From Asterella californica (Eukaryota; Streptophyta; Marchantiopsida; Marchantiales; Aytoniaceae): a stretch of DNA of 64,000 bases. Both the position numbers and the translations under genes were made by a program. Of the stretch, positions 43,632 to 55,903 are shown one piece after another. The stretch is taken from NCBI GenBank assembly GCA_036924285.1, contig JAYKYS010000007.1:30930001-30994000 (forward strand). The letters are read 5' to 3'. Each line of letters starts with the position of its first letter. Position 1 is the first letter of the stretch. The notes beneath the pieces were generated by a model that was not told where the DNA came from, ran no database searches, and was given only the letters and a program-made list of their open reading frames with translations.

Positions 43632-45536
43632 TTTTTCAAATTGGTGTAATATCGTACAAAATCTTTCCTCACTTCAATAGTATTTTTAGTAAAACACTAA
43701 ATGCAGTACACGATGTAGTAGATCTTTGACACTTCCCACTTCATAGATATCCTTTGGCACCGAGTGTTGAAACCAGACAAACATGTACTCTTGATCTAGT
43801 GGTTAGGATCAAACTTCTCATCTACTCTGAAAGTGAGACTAGAAATGAACATCATTAACTTTATGTTATATACAATCACCTTATGTTATGTACACCACAA
43901 TATTTTGGCAAGATAATGTAAGAAAAAGAAGTGTCATATATTTCACAATGTCAATGGAAAAGGAAAATACAGTCAAATGCACAACATACAAAGATAGTAA
44001 TACATTGATAAACAAACTTCATGACGGTTAAACTGGACCACATCAGAACATACACATTCTACCATAAGAGCATCTCCACCACAACTCTTTAAAGGTTTCC
44101 CTAACAAGTTAGGGAGTGGGGGAGAAACTCTCTATCACAAATCTTTATCTAGTTTTTTGACTCAATGCAGTTTGTAACTGCCAAAATATGCATCTTTATT
44201 AAATCATTTGAGAATCAAAGGTCAGGGATTCTGCCTAACACATGCAAATTTGGATTGCCGAAAGAACCAAACCGTATATTTTACAGTATTACGATCACCT
44301 CATATTGATAAAAGGTCTACGGAACAATTTGAAAGGCACATAAACAATTTCTTGACATTGATAATATTTTGTCAACAGAAACATCCGCTGTTGATACTTA
44401 GGGTCTAGATTACCCGGACCTTGTACTTTTCGGCATAAGTGGATATGAAATGTGATTCTCTGGAATACCCAAAGCAATTTGCGCCATTCATGACATTGTT
44501 GTCTAAGTATCAAAATTGATTCTGAAGGAAGCATTAGAAATTAATTAAGAAGCACTACAGTTTGTAAAAATATATAATTTGGATTTTGATCTAAACATGA
44601 AAAGAATCCTGTTATTCAAGTTTCAAGTTTTTTGCATCTAAAGAAAACTCTTTCTCGAAAGAGAGATTTTAAATTCGAAAAAAGAATTATAAAAATATGT
44701 TACTACTAAGCCTTTTATACATGAATATGAAACTTTTAACACAGATTCCGTTATGACACCTCCCATATCTCAATGTTGTACGTTCATCCATCTTGTAACT
44801 TAACTTCACTACTTTCTTGAGTTTTGATAAATTCAGTTTCATATATATATTCTTAGCGGTGAGATGTGCCATCAGCTTTACCTTAGGAGAAGAAGATCTC
44901 TTTCTGTAACTGCATACCTCTGGCTAATCGTTTTCACTCATTCGGATGAAAATTAATCACTTTTAAATTTCCAAGAATCACGGTCTCTAATTATTTACTT
45001 CGTGAACCTATGTGACACTACAGTAAAATAATACTAATAATTAATATTAAATGCCGTGGTAGTATTTTTTTAGTCAGTGTGGGACAATTATAAACTAATT
45101 CAATATTTTGTATTTGTCAGTTAATTGTAGCCAATTTTCAACAGGCTGAAGGCGCGTTGACATAGTCCTTTCCTCCTGTTTTGTGTCCATTGGCCTCTGC
45201 AGAAGTGACAGAATTGCAGAGTGAAGAAACTAGACTAGCTAATCTACAGAAAGAGGTCGTGGAAAGAGTGGTAACCTCCTGTAGGACCTCGAAACCTGCC
45301 AAAGCAGCGAGACTGTCAAGGCATCAGTTGTTTTGTCAGTTAAGGTAGGAAAGAGCAACTCAGGCCCAGCCCAGGTTTTCCCAGTTTACCTGTAATTTGC
45401 CGGCGGCGTTTGACAATTAACGGACTACTGTGTAATTCATCGGCGATTTTTAGCAAATTTTGTTAAGAACATTATAACAACATGCAAAATATGCATGCCA
45501 GATGATCTTTTTTGGCACAGTACCGGCAGATCTGTA
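43632..45536. other. No gene recognised; possible DNA-transposon end
   Basis: AGAGCATCTCCACCACAACT near 44067 resembles the termini of several plant DNA transposons and is followed by the short hairpin CCCTAAC-AA-GTTAGGG at about 44099-44114. No matching second terminus was found in the window. Confidence 0.3.
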
Positions 45537-45581
45537 AAAAGAATGTGGAGAATTTGATGTGGTAATGTTCCACATTCTTTT
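45537..45581. other. Perfect 13-bp stem-loop
   Basis: AAAAGAATGTGGA (45537-45549) pairs with TCCACATTCTTTT (45569-45581) around a 19-nt loop. It is isolated, and its role is unknown. Confidence 0.7.
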
Positions 45582-46074
45582 ACCCATCTGAAGGAAACAT
45601 CTGATTTTCAGTCTGATGATTACAAAGGCTCCAAAAAGTACAAGAAGTTTGACAACGTTTCTGATTCCATCTCTGACTTCCCGCAACATCTTCGAAGTTT
45701 CGCATGTTTGCTGTGGCCACAAACACGGCTTCTCGCTTTACCGAAGATTTAAGTTTTTTAAGTCATGGCGAGAATGCCGCGCAGGGACAAAACCACCACG
45801 CGGAGAACACTTCCGTTGGTAGGCTGTCAGGGTTCTTGACATTGTGTTTGTCCTCGATGTGTCAATCGGCCAGAAGCATTGTTTGCAAGATTCCAGATTC
45901 TACAGTGATAACACGTCACATGGGACTGACCGCGTTATGCGGGTCTATTCACTACGGTATGACCAATCGTGGCCAAAAGCCTTGGAGACCTTTAGCGTTA
46001 AACTGCACTAGGAATTGCAATTAAGGGGCCGCCTGTTAATCCGGGCAGGTGCGTCCGGGCAAGGATTCACTTAA
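45582..46074. other. No gene recognised
   Basis: Several overlapping frames on the plus strand (to 46024) have no recognisable motif. It may be flanking DNA of the Gag-like repeat that starts next. Confidence 0.25.
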
Positions 46075-46920
46075 GCAGGAGATTCAGTGAATCAGAGGAA
46101 AGCTCACTAGTCTCTTAAAAGAGAAGACGACGTGGGGTGTACTGCGGAAAACCGTGGAAGTTCAAGCCGCAACAGAGAAGAAGCAGCGGGAAGAAGCAGA
46201 AGCCTGAGCCAAGGAAGTCATGACGCACATGAGAGAAGCGCTTCATAGAAGTTCAACTTCACCGCGGGTAGGAAACTTCTCACTCTGATTCGTGAGTGGG
46301 ATGACGATTTCAAGGAGTTGTTAGTGGACTACAAGGAGAGCATGTTCCACTACTTGGAACGGCAGATTGAGGACTTGAAGACTCTTTATGGTCTTCTCTC
46401 GATTCCACAGTTTACAGCCACGTCTTCTCATGCACCAAGACGAACAGTTGATGCGGATCTCGACAAGGAGGAGTTTGACCTCACTGTCCACTTGGTAGTG
46501 ACAGCGCTGGAAATCGAGAAGACGAGAAAAGAAGCCCCGGAAGACAAGGTATCTTTTAGAAGACCAGAAAACAAGGTGTCTTCTGGAAGCCAGTAAGCAA
46601 AGGTATCTTCTCAAATGTTTAGAGTGGGGGAGGTGACTTCCTTTGACCATTGTGAGGTCACCCCAGCTCCAAGCGTCGAACAGGTGGAGCAGAAGAGTCA
46701 GGAAGCGTAGATAGACTTAGCTTCCCAGAAGCCTCTTCTATCTTTCGAAGCTGTATTGGAAGCACACATCACGAACATCGAAGAGGAAGTCATCTCAGCC
46801 GTACTAGAGGTTTCAGCAGGGCTTCCCACTTTATCAGAAGCTGAATTAGGAAATCATGTAGGAAAGGATCGATGGAGATCGTACTTGGCGATCAAGAGTA
46901 GGCAGTAGGGGTAGGTAGCC
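46075..46920 (+). pseudogene. Gag-like coiled-coil protein, degenerate copy A
   Basis: This is a decayed plus-strand copy of a gene found at least five times in the window. Recognisable parts are the end of the coiled coil (REEAEA, then AKEVMTHMREAL), the conserved KESMFHYLERQIEDLKTLYG and DLDKEEFDLTVHLVVTALEI (46318-46596), and a C-terminal Ser/Glu-rich tail (DLASQKPLLSFEAV, SEAELGNHVGKD). Stops and shifts are frequent. The protein is probably the structural Gag-like product of a retroelement, judged from copy number, helical content and neighbouring RT debris; I know of no defined biochemical role. It faces copy B tail to tail. Confidence 0.6.
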
Positions 46921-47092
46921 AGTTGGCCTTGACTAATTTTGATAAGAATCGGAGTCTGTTATTATAAGATGAGCAACTCTCTCTATATTTTTAGGTGATT
47001 GTCCATGTGGCAGTATAAGCAACGGTAGATAGTAGAAAGCAGTTCTAAACTGAGAAGGGAATCGAAGTCTAGGGGGGTGGTGGTCTTCTAAA

Positions 47093-47420
47093 TCTGCAAT
47101 CCAATCCCTGAGAAGAAGTTACATTGACTTTTGGAAGCTACTCCGTTAGCTTTCTGTCACTATCTCTCGACACACCAGTCTAGAATAGGATTGCAAAGAT
47201 GTTGTTTCCTATCTATGTTGTCTACTCCTATCTATATTCCCACGATCCTCTCTTGGGTGCGGAGGTCCAGATCTCCTCTAGGAGTAACAAACTCTGTGTG
47301 TAACCTCGTGTGTGTAGCGTGTGTAAAATTCTACATCGACCTTGATCTTATACAATTATTTCTAATTGTAGGAGGAGATCCCTTCGGATCACAATCACAG
47401 TCTAGAGGATAAATTGGGGC
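47093..47420. repeat. Direct repeat 1 (LTR-like), partner at 49093-49465
   Basis: It shares CTGCAATC, GAGAAGAAG, a run CACTATCTCTCGACACACCAG and a GTGTGTAA-rich patch with the sequence starting about 2000 bp to the right. It lies downstream of Gag-like copy B in that gene's sense. It may be an LTR, but clear TG..CA ends and target duplications were not found. Confidence 0.5.
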
Positions 47421-48120
47421 ACTGTCAGAGAGCCACCACCTCTTGGACTTCGGTTTTCCTTAGTTTTAGAAAGTATTCTCTACTCCTGCTGTAACTAAAC
47501 TTACCACATGGACAATATCCTAAAAATATAAAAGAGAGTTGCCCAGCTTAAAATAAAAAACTCTAATTTTCTACAAAGTAGCGAGATATAAATAGCTAAC
47601 TGGTGTTCATGTCTATTCTTGGTCACCAGGTGTGGCATCCATGAGATCTGCACTTGCATGACTATCTAACTCGTCTTCTAATACCATGTGCGGCTCTGCT
47701 GGTACCTCTAGCGTGGTTGAGGTGACATCCATCTCAGTGGTAGCCATGTGCGCTTCTGTAATTGGGTTGGAAGCCAGAAGATATCCTTGGGAAGTTGTAT
47801 CCATTTGTGCTTCCGAGCTCTTTTGCAAGATCTGCTTGCTGTTGGGAGCTGGGTGATCTCTCAAGGTCAAAGATAATCATTATCTCCACTCAGAACACCT
47901 AAGAAATCATCTCCTCTTCTTGTCTTCTAGAAGACGTCTTGGCTTCTGGAGCTTCCTTGCATGTCTTCTTGGCTTCCAGTGCTGCTACTACCAGGTGGAC
48001 AGCTAGGTCGAACTCCTTCTTGTCTAGATCTTCCACATGGGTTGGTCCTGGGACACCGGAAGACGTGGCTGCAGGATTGAGAACCGAAGGAAGACCGTAG
48101 AGAGTCTTGTAGTGTCTCAG
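47421..48120 (-). pseudogene. Gag-like coiled-coil protein, degenerate copy B (C-terminal part)
   Basis: The minus-strand frame at 47613-47870 ends in DATPGDQE, matching the C-terminus of copy C (IAPGDQE). Further upstream on the strand, remnants of the middle region (PSVLNPAATSSGVPGPTH and KEFDLAVHLVV-type words) are visible to about 48120. Only this C-terminal third is recognisable. Beyond the stop a conserved non-coding tail follows (ATATTTTTAGG, GTCCATGTGG), also present in copies A and C. Confidence 0.55.
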
Positions 48121-49092
48121 GATTTCTCCTTTATCCCTTTATAGCATAAAAGATTTCGTTCCTCAATAGTATCGCTGTTCTAAGTTCTAAGATCTGTTCA
48201 AACACACAAACACACGAGGTTTGTCTAGAAATCCCATCTTCTCACAAAACTACACGGCTTCCAGACCCTTCAGGAGATGCCCTGGACCCAAACATAAAAC
48301 TACTACTTAAAATATCACACAATTACCTACTGAGAAGCTCAAGAAGACGCTTTCTGCTTCCAGATCACAATTTCCAATCTTCTCATGACGGTCTTCCCGA
48401 AGCAATTCTCAGCTTCTGGGGGTTCAATTCGACTTCTGACACCTCCAGAAGACTGTCCCTGCTTCGTAGATGCCAACTTATCAATGTCTGGCACACATTG
48501 CTCTTCCAATTTCCAACAGAGTTAGATTAATCATAGGGTGTATGCCCTCTGTAGCCTTCCTAAGCTTCTGTCTATGGAAGCGGTCTTCCTGCAGCACTAC
48601 AACGACATTCACCTTCACGAAAGCTCAATAAAAGTCTCGGAAGCTCACTAGAAGAAGATAGGAAGATGGGAAGATGAGAGAAGATAGGGAAGAAGAGAAA
48701 ATCCAAGAGGAAACAAGATGGAAAAGAGAAATTAAGATTCTGACAGGTTTCTAGTCCGAATCCTGACTAACAAACCATCCCTGCTTGTAGTAATTTGGGA
48801 AAGAAGACCACAAATCAACTTACAGTTACACAGTCTTCTACTCGAGGATGTCGTCTTCTGCTGTGGAAAGAATGCTTCTTCCTTCTTCTGTCGTTGCTCC
48901 GACTACTTTGACTTCAGGGACCAATCTCTCATAGGTCAGTCCGTACGTGGATCCGAAGTGCTCCACTGGATGAGACAGCTTGGACTCTGCACAGCTTCTA
49001 ACAATCACCGCCACTCAAGAAGAAGTCTTCTCATGCACATTTGGGTGTGAATTCGGAGAAACCTACTGTCTAGAAGACACAGACAAAGCTTC
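48121..49092. other. No gene recognised; rich in GTCTTC/GAAGAC words
   Basis: The sequence is dominated by short words such as CTTCTGG, GTCTTC and GAAGAC, the same compositional style as the Gag-like repeats. It may be untranslated or highly decayed element DNA. Confidence 0.3.
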
Positions 49093-49465
49093 TGCAATCA
49101 AATCTAAAATCAATTCTCCGAGAAGAAGATACATTGGTTTCGGGAAGCTCATTCCCTTCACATTCTATCACTATCTCTCGACACACCAGCTTAGAAGCAT
49201 GACTACACGAGGATGTCGTTCCTTGTTCTATGCTGTCTGCTACTGATGTCTACATCTCTCGATCATAGGAGTGAAAGTGCAGACCTACTCTATGTGTAAT
49301 CTAACTCTACTTCATGTAGAGTACGTATAAGTGTGTGTCGCAATGCGTCTTAATGTGTAATGTGTGTGAAATCCTACTTAGGCATCAATCTTATACTATC
49401 TCTTTGAGTAGCAGGAGAGAGATCGCCTCCAATCCCAACTCAAAGCCAAGCAAATTGAGACGCTG
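49093..49465. repeat. Direct repeat 2 (LTR-like), partner at 47093-47420
   Basis: It aligns in the same orientation with 47093-47420, and the similarity continues past the boundary into the shared non-coding tail of the Gag-like copies (CTGTCAGA...CACCACCTC, CACATGGACA). Confidence 0.5.
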
Positions 49466-49654
49466 TCAGAAGATCACCACCTCCCAAGGCTTCGGTTCCC
49501 TTCTTAGTTTGGAACTACTTTCCTACTCCTACCGTTGCCTATCTCGTCACATGGACAGTCATCTAAAAATACAAAAAGAGTTATCTCTTCTTGAAATAGT
49601 AGACTCCACTTCTTATCAAAATTAGACAAGTCAACTGTCTTCCTATCTTGCTGC

Positions 49655-50690
49655 CTACTCTTGATCGCCAGGTGCGATCTCCATCGGATCCTCTCCTACA
49701 TGATCTCCTAATTCGACTTCTGATAAAGTGAGAAGCCTTGTTAGTACCTCAAACGCGACTGAGGTGGCTTCTTCTTCAATGTTCGTGATGTTGGCTTCTG
49801 AGACGGCTTCGGAAGACGGAAGAGGCTTCTGGGAAGCGGAGTCCACTTGCGCTTCTTAGCTCTTCTAAGGCATCTGTTCAACATTGGGAGCTGAGGTGAC
49901 CTCACAATGGTCAGAGGAAGTCACCTCCTCCACTCGAAACACTTGGGAAGACACCTTTGTTTCATGTCTTCCAAAAGATATCTTGTCTTCCGAGGCTTCT
50001 TCTGGGGTCTTCTCGGCTTCTAGCGCTGTCACTAGCAAATGGACAGCGAGGTCGAACTCCTCCTTGTCAAGATCCGTGTCTGCTGCTGGTCCTGGTGCTT
50101 GAGAAGACATAGCTGCATGCTGAGGAATCGAGAGAAGAACGTAAAGAGTCTTCAAGCCCTCGATATGCCAATCCAGGTAGCAGAACATGCTCTCCTTGCA
50201 GTCCACTAACATCTCCCTAGAATCGTCATCCGACTCACGAACCAGGGTGAGAAACTTCCTACTCGTGGTGAAGTTGAACTTCTTCCAAAGTGCATCCACC
50301 ATCTGCGTCATGATCTCCTGCGCTCGAGCTTCTGCTTCCTCCCACTGCTTCTTCCCTACTGCTGGTTGAGCTTCCACGGCTTCTCGTAGTGCTCTCCAAG
50401 TTGCCTTCTCTTCTGCGAGGTCAGTGAGCTTCTCCCTGTTTCGCATAACCTCCTGCTCGCGCTGTTGCAGCCGTGTCTGCAACTCTTGGTTGCTCTTCCG
50501 CAACTGCACCAACTCCTTGGCAGAAGCAGAAGCTTCTGTCTTGTACTTCGCTGCGAGCTTCTCCGTGGCGCGGAGGCTGGCTTCTAGAGTGTCCACTTTC
50601 TTCAAGACCTCCTCCTGCTGCATCAAGGTGCGTGTCCTGACCCTCAACCTCAAGGTCGAGCGCAGACGCGAATAATAGAACCCTAGTGGA
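49655..50690 (-). pseudogene. Gag-like coiled-coil protein, copy C (C-terminal half)
   Basis: The best preserved copy of the family. A 262-codon frame (49865-50653) begins with QQEEVLKKVDTLEASLRATE, a clear heptad-type coiled coil that runs through QELQTRLQQREQEVMRNREK to the Trp-containing ATWRALREAVEAQ. The conserved block KESMFCYLDWHIEGLKTLYV and DLDKEEFDLAVHLLVTALEA follows. After a stop, the tail frame 49655-49846 ends IAPGDQE. The N-terminal half is missing here but appears to resume at 60.3 kb beyond Gypsy element 2. It is likely a retroelement structural protein; no enzymatic motif is visible. Confidence 0.65.
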
Positions 50691-51563
50691 CTTGCACTAG
50701 GTTGTGAACGCTGCGAGTAGGACTGAACGGCTTGGTCGAGAAGTCGAGATCAGATGAACCTTAAGTGGTTCTCTAAACCAAGGTTGGAACATTGGGTTAA
50801 GACATAAGGGCCTACTTCAAGACAACCCCAGACGAACGCTGACCTAAGGGGGCAAGTCTGAGAATGGACCAAAACATAGGTCTGAGACGTGGATCTGAGA
50901 CATGAGATCGAGACGTGGGTCTGAGATGCAGACAGACTGTGGTTCGGACGCTGGTCCGAACCACAAGATTCGAGTATGGGTTTGGATCACAGTTTCTCGA
51001 AAAATGACTAAGTGTTGGAGCTCCAACGACGTTTTAGGTCGTGGACGGAGCTCCACGAGACGAGTAAGGTATCATTAGAAAGGTCTCGGCGAGAGCTTTC
51101 CATTGATATGTAGAACTCTTTGAACTGAACTCCAAGCTGAGAATTATGACCGAACCCGTAATAGGATTGTGGTATAATTTTCAGAGATCAAAGAGGAGGG
51201 CGGGACCGTCAATCTCCAGAAGTATATATGAGGAGGGGGGGGGAGGACTCGATGCTTGGGTGGGTCAGGATGAGTCACCTGATCCAGGGTCGACGGATGG
51301 ACTCTGGGAGCATGAGGTGATGACTGGGCCGGTTCCAAGGCATGTTCTGGTACAGACTCATGTTTGGGATCGACCTAGGCGGGTCTAAGTTGGGACTTAG
51401 GGAATGCTGAGCTTGATGATTAAGGAGACGGTCCGGCTCGGTCCGGACCAAACAGAGTTAAGGTAAGTGGTGCATGGACGCTAACTTGTCATTGTGGTTT
51501 GCATGTTAGCGATGTAAATTTTTTGACCTACTGAGCAAGAGCTTCCGCTGACGCACAAGGCGG
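50691..51563. other. No gene recognised; GA-rich low-complexity patch
   Basis: It contains a CTGAGACGTGGA-type semi-repetitive patch around 50875-50935 and a run of ten or more G near 51234. It lies between Gag-like copy C and Gypsy element 2 and may be another inserted sequence, since it also interrupts the inferred copy C/copy E gene. Confidence 0.35.
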
Positions 51564-52956
51564 TGTCGTGCTACTTGGCGGCTACATGCTTGACTTCCAC
51601 TCCGACGCTTGAGTTTAGTAGTTCTAGAAGTTAGCTCATATTACTTCTAGTCCTTTATACATATGTTTGACACCTTTGCATACGGTGTTGACACTATTGT
51701 GTTATATATTTTGAGTCCTAGTAGGTTGATAGTATGTTATCTATCTTGTTCAAGCACTCCTGCGCTTGTGCAAATGATATCATGCTTATCTATGTTGTGA
51801 AAGTACATAACTTAGGATTTCCATGCTGATAAGGGTTTAAGCTCATGGGTTGTACTTACATGTCGCCCATGCATGCTTTCTAGATTGGTTAAGTTATCTT
51901 TTAGGGTTACGTGTTATTTTACATGCCTTCGCGTGAAGTTTAAGATTTACGTTGGCACTTTAGGGGCTGATGTGGTAGCCTTTGAGTGAAGTTGAGTTAC
52001 CACGTGGATTAGGGCACTAAAGGACAGCCAAGTGGAACTATGAACTCTCATTGGTCCATTTTTGTCTTTTGTATAACTCTAAATTTAGAAGCATAGGTCT
52101 AAAGGGGAGTTCGAGCATTTGGTGAGGGGACTTCAAAATCTGAGAGCACAAGGAGATAGAGCTCGTCATGCCAAGCACTTCCAGTGAAATTTTTGATCGA
52201 TTTGAGACAATAAAGACGAAGTTATGACCAATTGAAGTTTGAACTGTGCTAGAATTGAATCACTTTTGTTGGATTTAGGGTTTTCAGTGTCACTTGCAGC
52301 AGATTTGAGGAAATCGCTTCAAAACTTCAAGGTTGTGTTCTCTGCCAGCAGGGCTACGATTTCCCAAAAAGTTTCGCATCGATTGAGTGACTGAGTAATT
52401 CAGGGCGGCCGCTGAAGCTGAGGGGGTCTGAAAAGCTCTTAATCTAGAGCAGCGACTTCAGAGGAGGAGATTTGGAGTTCTGTGTACAGTCAGGAGTTCC
52501 AACTTCACAGGGATGTCCAGCATCCTGTAGACTTCAAATACTGTGAGAATATTTGAAATTGATCGAGCCAATCTTCTGTTCTAGGTTGAAATAGCCATTT
52601 AGGTACCAGAAATTGCCGTAGTTTTCTTGCTCAGAACTTTTCTGTCCATATCTCCGTGTCAGAATTTGATCTCAGGCTGAAACTTCGTGTGTGAGTTCAG
52701 TAGTACCTCATTTGCATGTACGGGAAGTTTAGAAGTCTAAACCTTCATATTTTTCTTCTCCGTGAGTGTCAAAGTTTACCGCCGGATCCTATTACTACCA
52801 GCTAGACCTGAATTTTGCTTTGTGAGCATATTACTAGATCTTACACATCTGTGTGAGTGTTTATAGCCCTATTGTGACTTGAAACCCAACCTCTTGAGTA
52901 AACAACCACAGCTAGAAGCCCGGCGCTTTCCTAGGTAGACGGATCACACTCCGACA
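51564..52956 (+). repeat. 5' LTR of Gypsy element 2
   Basis: It contains a TATA-like TATATATT (51703-51710) and an AATAAA (52209-52214), which are candidate promoter and polyadenylation signals. It ends CCGACA at 52956. Confidence 0.95.
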
Positions 52957-52967
52957 TACTCTCCTTT

Positions 52968-52984
52968 TGGTGAACTCGACGTGA
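52968..52984 (+). other. Candidate primer-binding site of Gypsy element 2
   Basis: TGGTGAACTCGACGTGA starts 11 bases after the LTR. TGG would pair with a tRNA CCA end. The gap is larger than in element 1, so the call is tentative. Confidence 0.4.
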
Positions 52985-53031
52985 AACACCTAGGGTGGGA
53001 GTTTCTTGAGAGTGTTACAGGATCAGATATC

Positions 53032-54277
53032 ATGGCCAACCAAGGATCATCAAGTGGAGGTGCTGCTGCTGCTCAGCAACCTGTTCAGCTTGATGCTGCT
53101 ATGATGAAGTTGTTCCAAGCTTTTTCCATGTTCATGCAGCAGCAGCAGAGCACAGAGAGGAAGGAGGTATTAGCAACCAAGGCGTTGCAATCTGTGGTGC
53201 ATCAGATGGACCAATTCAAGGGGACAGATATTTCCAAGTACGTGCGATTACTATGCTAGGGAGATGGAGGTGAACAAGGTACTTGAGAAGGAGATGGTGG
53301 AGAACTTTGAACTTGTTGTTGTGCCTGAGATTCGTGGGCGTGTGAAGGAGCTCAAGCAGCAGCAAGGACAGAGTTGGGAGAGCTTTATGCGTGCTTTGAA
53401 GGTTCAGTACTACACTGAAGATTCAGAGAGGATGACTAAGAGAACGTTCTTGGAGTGGGTGGTTAAGCCCAACAAAGGTTTGTCTGTAAATGAGTTGTTA
53501 AGGGAATTTGATCGTCAGTATGCTCAGCTTTCTAAGACAGAAAAGCTTACATTAGAGGTGGAGAAGACCGAGCTTTTCCTACAAGCAGCGGACGTGACTA
53601 TTCAGGAGAAGCTTGAGCTGTTGTTGGAAGACAAGAGTGAGGAGAGAGGATTGAAGACTGACTGGAAGGAGGTTGAAGAGGCTGTCTCTTTGTTGACCAA
53701 GAGACAGAGAAGAAGGGACAAGGTGGTGGTAAGTGAAGCAGCACCTCTGATAATTCTTGTCAAGCAGTTGCTTACTAAACCCGTTTTGATAATTGCTAGA
53801 GAGGAGGACTCACCGCTTGATGAGTTGATTAAGGGTATGAAGGAGCTTAAGCTTAAGCTCACTAGGCTAGAAGAGAAGGAGCAAAATGTACAACCTGCTA
53901 TGCAGAGACCTCAGATGAGAGAAGGCTTTGTTCATCGTTGTATATGGTGTGATAGCCTAGACCATGTAAGAAGAGAGTGTGGGGAGTTTTCAGATGCATT
54001 GAGGAAGGATCTGATCTTCTTCAAAGATGGTAAGATCCATCTGAGAGAGACTGGGATGATGTTGGGAACCAACTTTGGCAAGGGTGGTATGAAGAGACTT
54101 GTGAATGAGATATCAGCATCACATGTTGTTTCTCTTGTGAATGCTGCTACGTGTGGAGTGAAAGTGGAAATGGAGGGAGAGAAAGGGACTACTGGGTTGT
54201 GGTCTGATGTAGTGCGATCCGTAGCTAGAACAGAGTTAGACAAGGATGTGCTACGGAGGATTGACAACTCAATTTGA
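53032..54277 (+). pseudogene. Gypsy element 2 Gag with zinc knuckle
   Basis: The likely start is ATG at 53032 (MANQGSSSGGAAAAQQ). After about 75 codons (ATKALQSVVHQMDQFKGTDI) a frameshift with a TAG at about 53258 leads to the frame 53264-54277. That frame holds the capsid-like helices (EDSERMTKRTFLEWVVKP, LLREFDRQYAQLSKTEKL) and the CX2CX4HX4C knuckle CIWCDSLDHVRREC at about 53938-53980. Each block has a close counterpart in element 1, so the two belong to one lineage. The element 1 Gag-protease is a single frame, which indicates that the breaks here are mutations rather than programmed shifts. Confidence 0.88.
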
Positions 54278-54301
54278 GAAACTACAAGATGGAATGACCA
54301 T

Positions 54302-55404
54302 GTGGACACTATGTCAGTGCATGCTTATGTTGCAAGAAGTCATCATGAAGCTGTACTAGAAGAAAAACGCAGGAGAGAGGATGCAGGTGAAGCTTCTACA
54401 GCCAAACGACCTGTTACAAGAAGTGAAAGGGCTAGACCAGAGGCAAGGCATGAGACAACACCTACTCGGGAGAAAACTATGGAGGATCTACCACCTACAA
54501 CACCAAAGGAGAAGGAGAGAAGCAAGGAGAAGGGTAAGATGCCTGCATACAAACTTCAGTTTGACATTGAGATTGCTACAGACCTGAAGCAGGTGTTAGA
54601 GAATCGTATCTTGAATGGGAAGGTTGAGTTTACTTTGGGTGAGATTCTTGGGATTGCAAAGCGTGAGTTCCACGAGGTTATTATAGATATCATCAAGAGG
54701 AAACGTCAGATTTTGGGTGAAGCAGCTACGTTTAACGCCCTAGGGACCAAACTGTCGGAAGATGAGGAAGATGAGATTGCTGGTTATTGCTCTCAAGTAT
54801 CAGAGGGAAGATCAGATCAGCACGTGAGGTTTGAAGACGAGGTGGAAGCATCGCAGAAGAGCCATTATTCTCACAACCATTGGGCGAGAGCAACCACAGA
54901 GACCTTAGTGAAGCTGGGAGATCTAGAGGAACCTGTGGTGGCATTGATTGATCACGGCTCAGAGATTAATCTGATGTCTAAGGAGCTGTACAAGCGTGGG
55001 AGGTGACCCATAGACACCGACCATAGATGGCTTATCCGTGCTGCCAACAACCAGCGGGGAGAACTCTATGGTGCTTGCCTCACATCAAGGTAACTATGGG
55101 TGACATCAGTGATGTTCAGAATTTCTTTGTGCAAGACATGTCAACCTATCCTATCATTCTAGGGCAGCCTTACATTACTGCTGTTAGAATGGAGATACGA
55201 GTTATGGATGATGGTTCAGCCTATGCTAAGATACGTAGTAGAGACGGCAAAAGAGCTGTTCAGTTTTTGACCGTTGCTGCAGAACATGAGAGGAATCGTG
55301 ATAGCTTGAGAGACCATCCATTACCTAAGATTACTCAGGAGTTTAGAGAGTCTAAGGGTTTTGGCAGAGTACCATTGAAGAGCGAGACTTTAACGGTACA
55401 GTAG
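54302..55404 (+). pseudogene. Gypsy element 2 aspartic protease region
   Basis: Frame 54302-55006 includes a charged low-complexity part, the conserved helical block TLGEILGIAKREFHEVIIDI and the protease active site ALIDHGSEINLMSKEL near its end, again with His in the second active-site position. A TGA at 55004-55006 follows where the protease flap region should start; frame 55027-55404 carries the rest (FFVQDMSTYPIILGQPYITA, VQFLTVAAEHERNRDSL). The loss of continuity makes the enzyme non-functional. Confidence 0.85.
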
Positions 55405-55457
55405 AGATAGGATTCTCGCCTGATCCAGTAAAGCATGAAGCTTTATCCACTAGCTTC

Positions 55458-55903
55458 TTGGGATTGACGTCATGTGGATCAGTATGTTATAAGAAGGTTG
55501 AGAATCTGAAGAGGTTTGAAAGGCAACATGTGAAGTATGTACAGCAGTCTTTGTGGGATAGTGGAGAGTTAGCAGGAGATGAATACATATCTGGAGTGTT
55601 TGAAGAGCAGTATTTGGTAGATACTATAGGGGAGTTGAAATCTATATTAGAAAGCTCTACAGATGATGTAGATAGAGTGGTGAGAGTGAGCTCCAAAGAG
55701 CTTTATGATGTAATTAATAAGTTTATAGATCGACAAGAGGTGTATGTGGAGACCAAGTACAAGTCAGTGGCAAAGAAAGTCAAACCAGTGGCTTTGCCAT
55801 TACTACTCGATTACAATCAGAAGATGGAGCAAGCTGCACGAGAACCGACGCTCTTGGAGGTGATGGATTTCTTACCGAGCAAGAGAAGAAGAGCTTCAGG
55901 GAG
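55458..55903 (+). pseudogene. Gypsy element 2 linker between protease and RT
   Basis: It is the counterpart of 28282-28902 in element 1, sharing GDEYISGVFEEQ / GEMISGVYEEF and ETKYKSVAKKVKPVA. There is no catalytic motif. Conservation between two independent insertions shows that it is a functional or structural part of the polyprotein in active relatives. The role is unknown. Confidence 0.7.
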
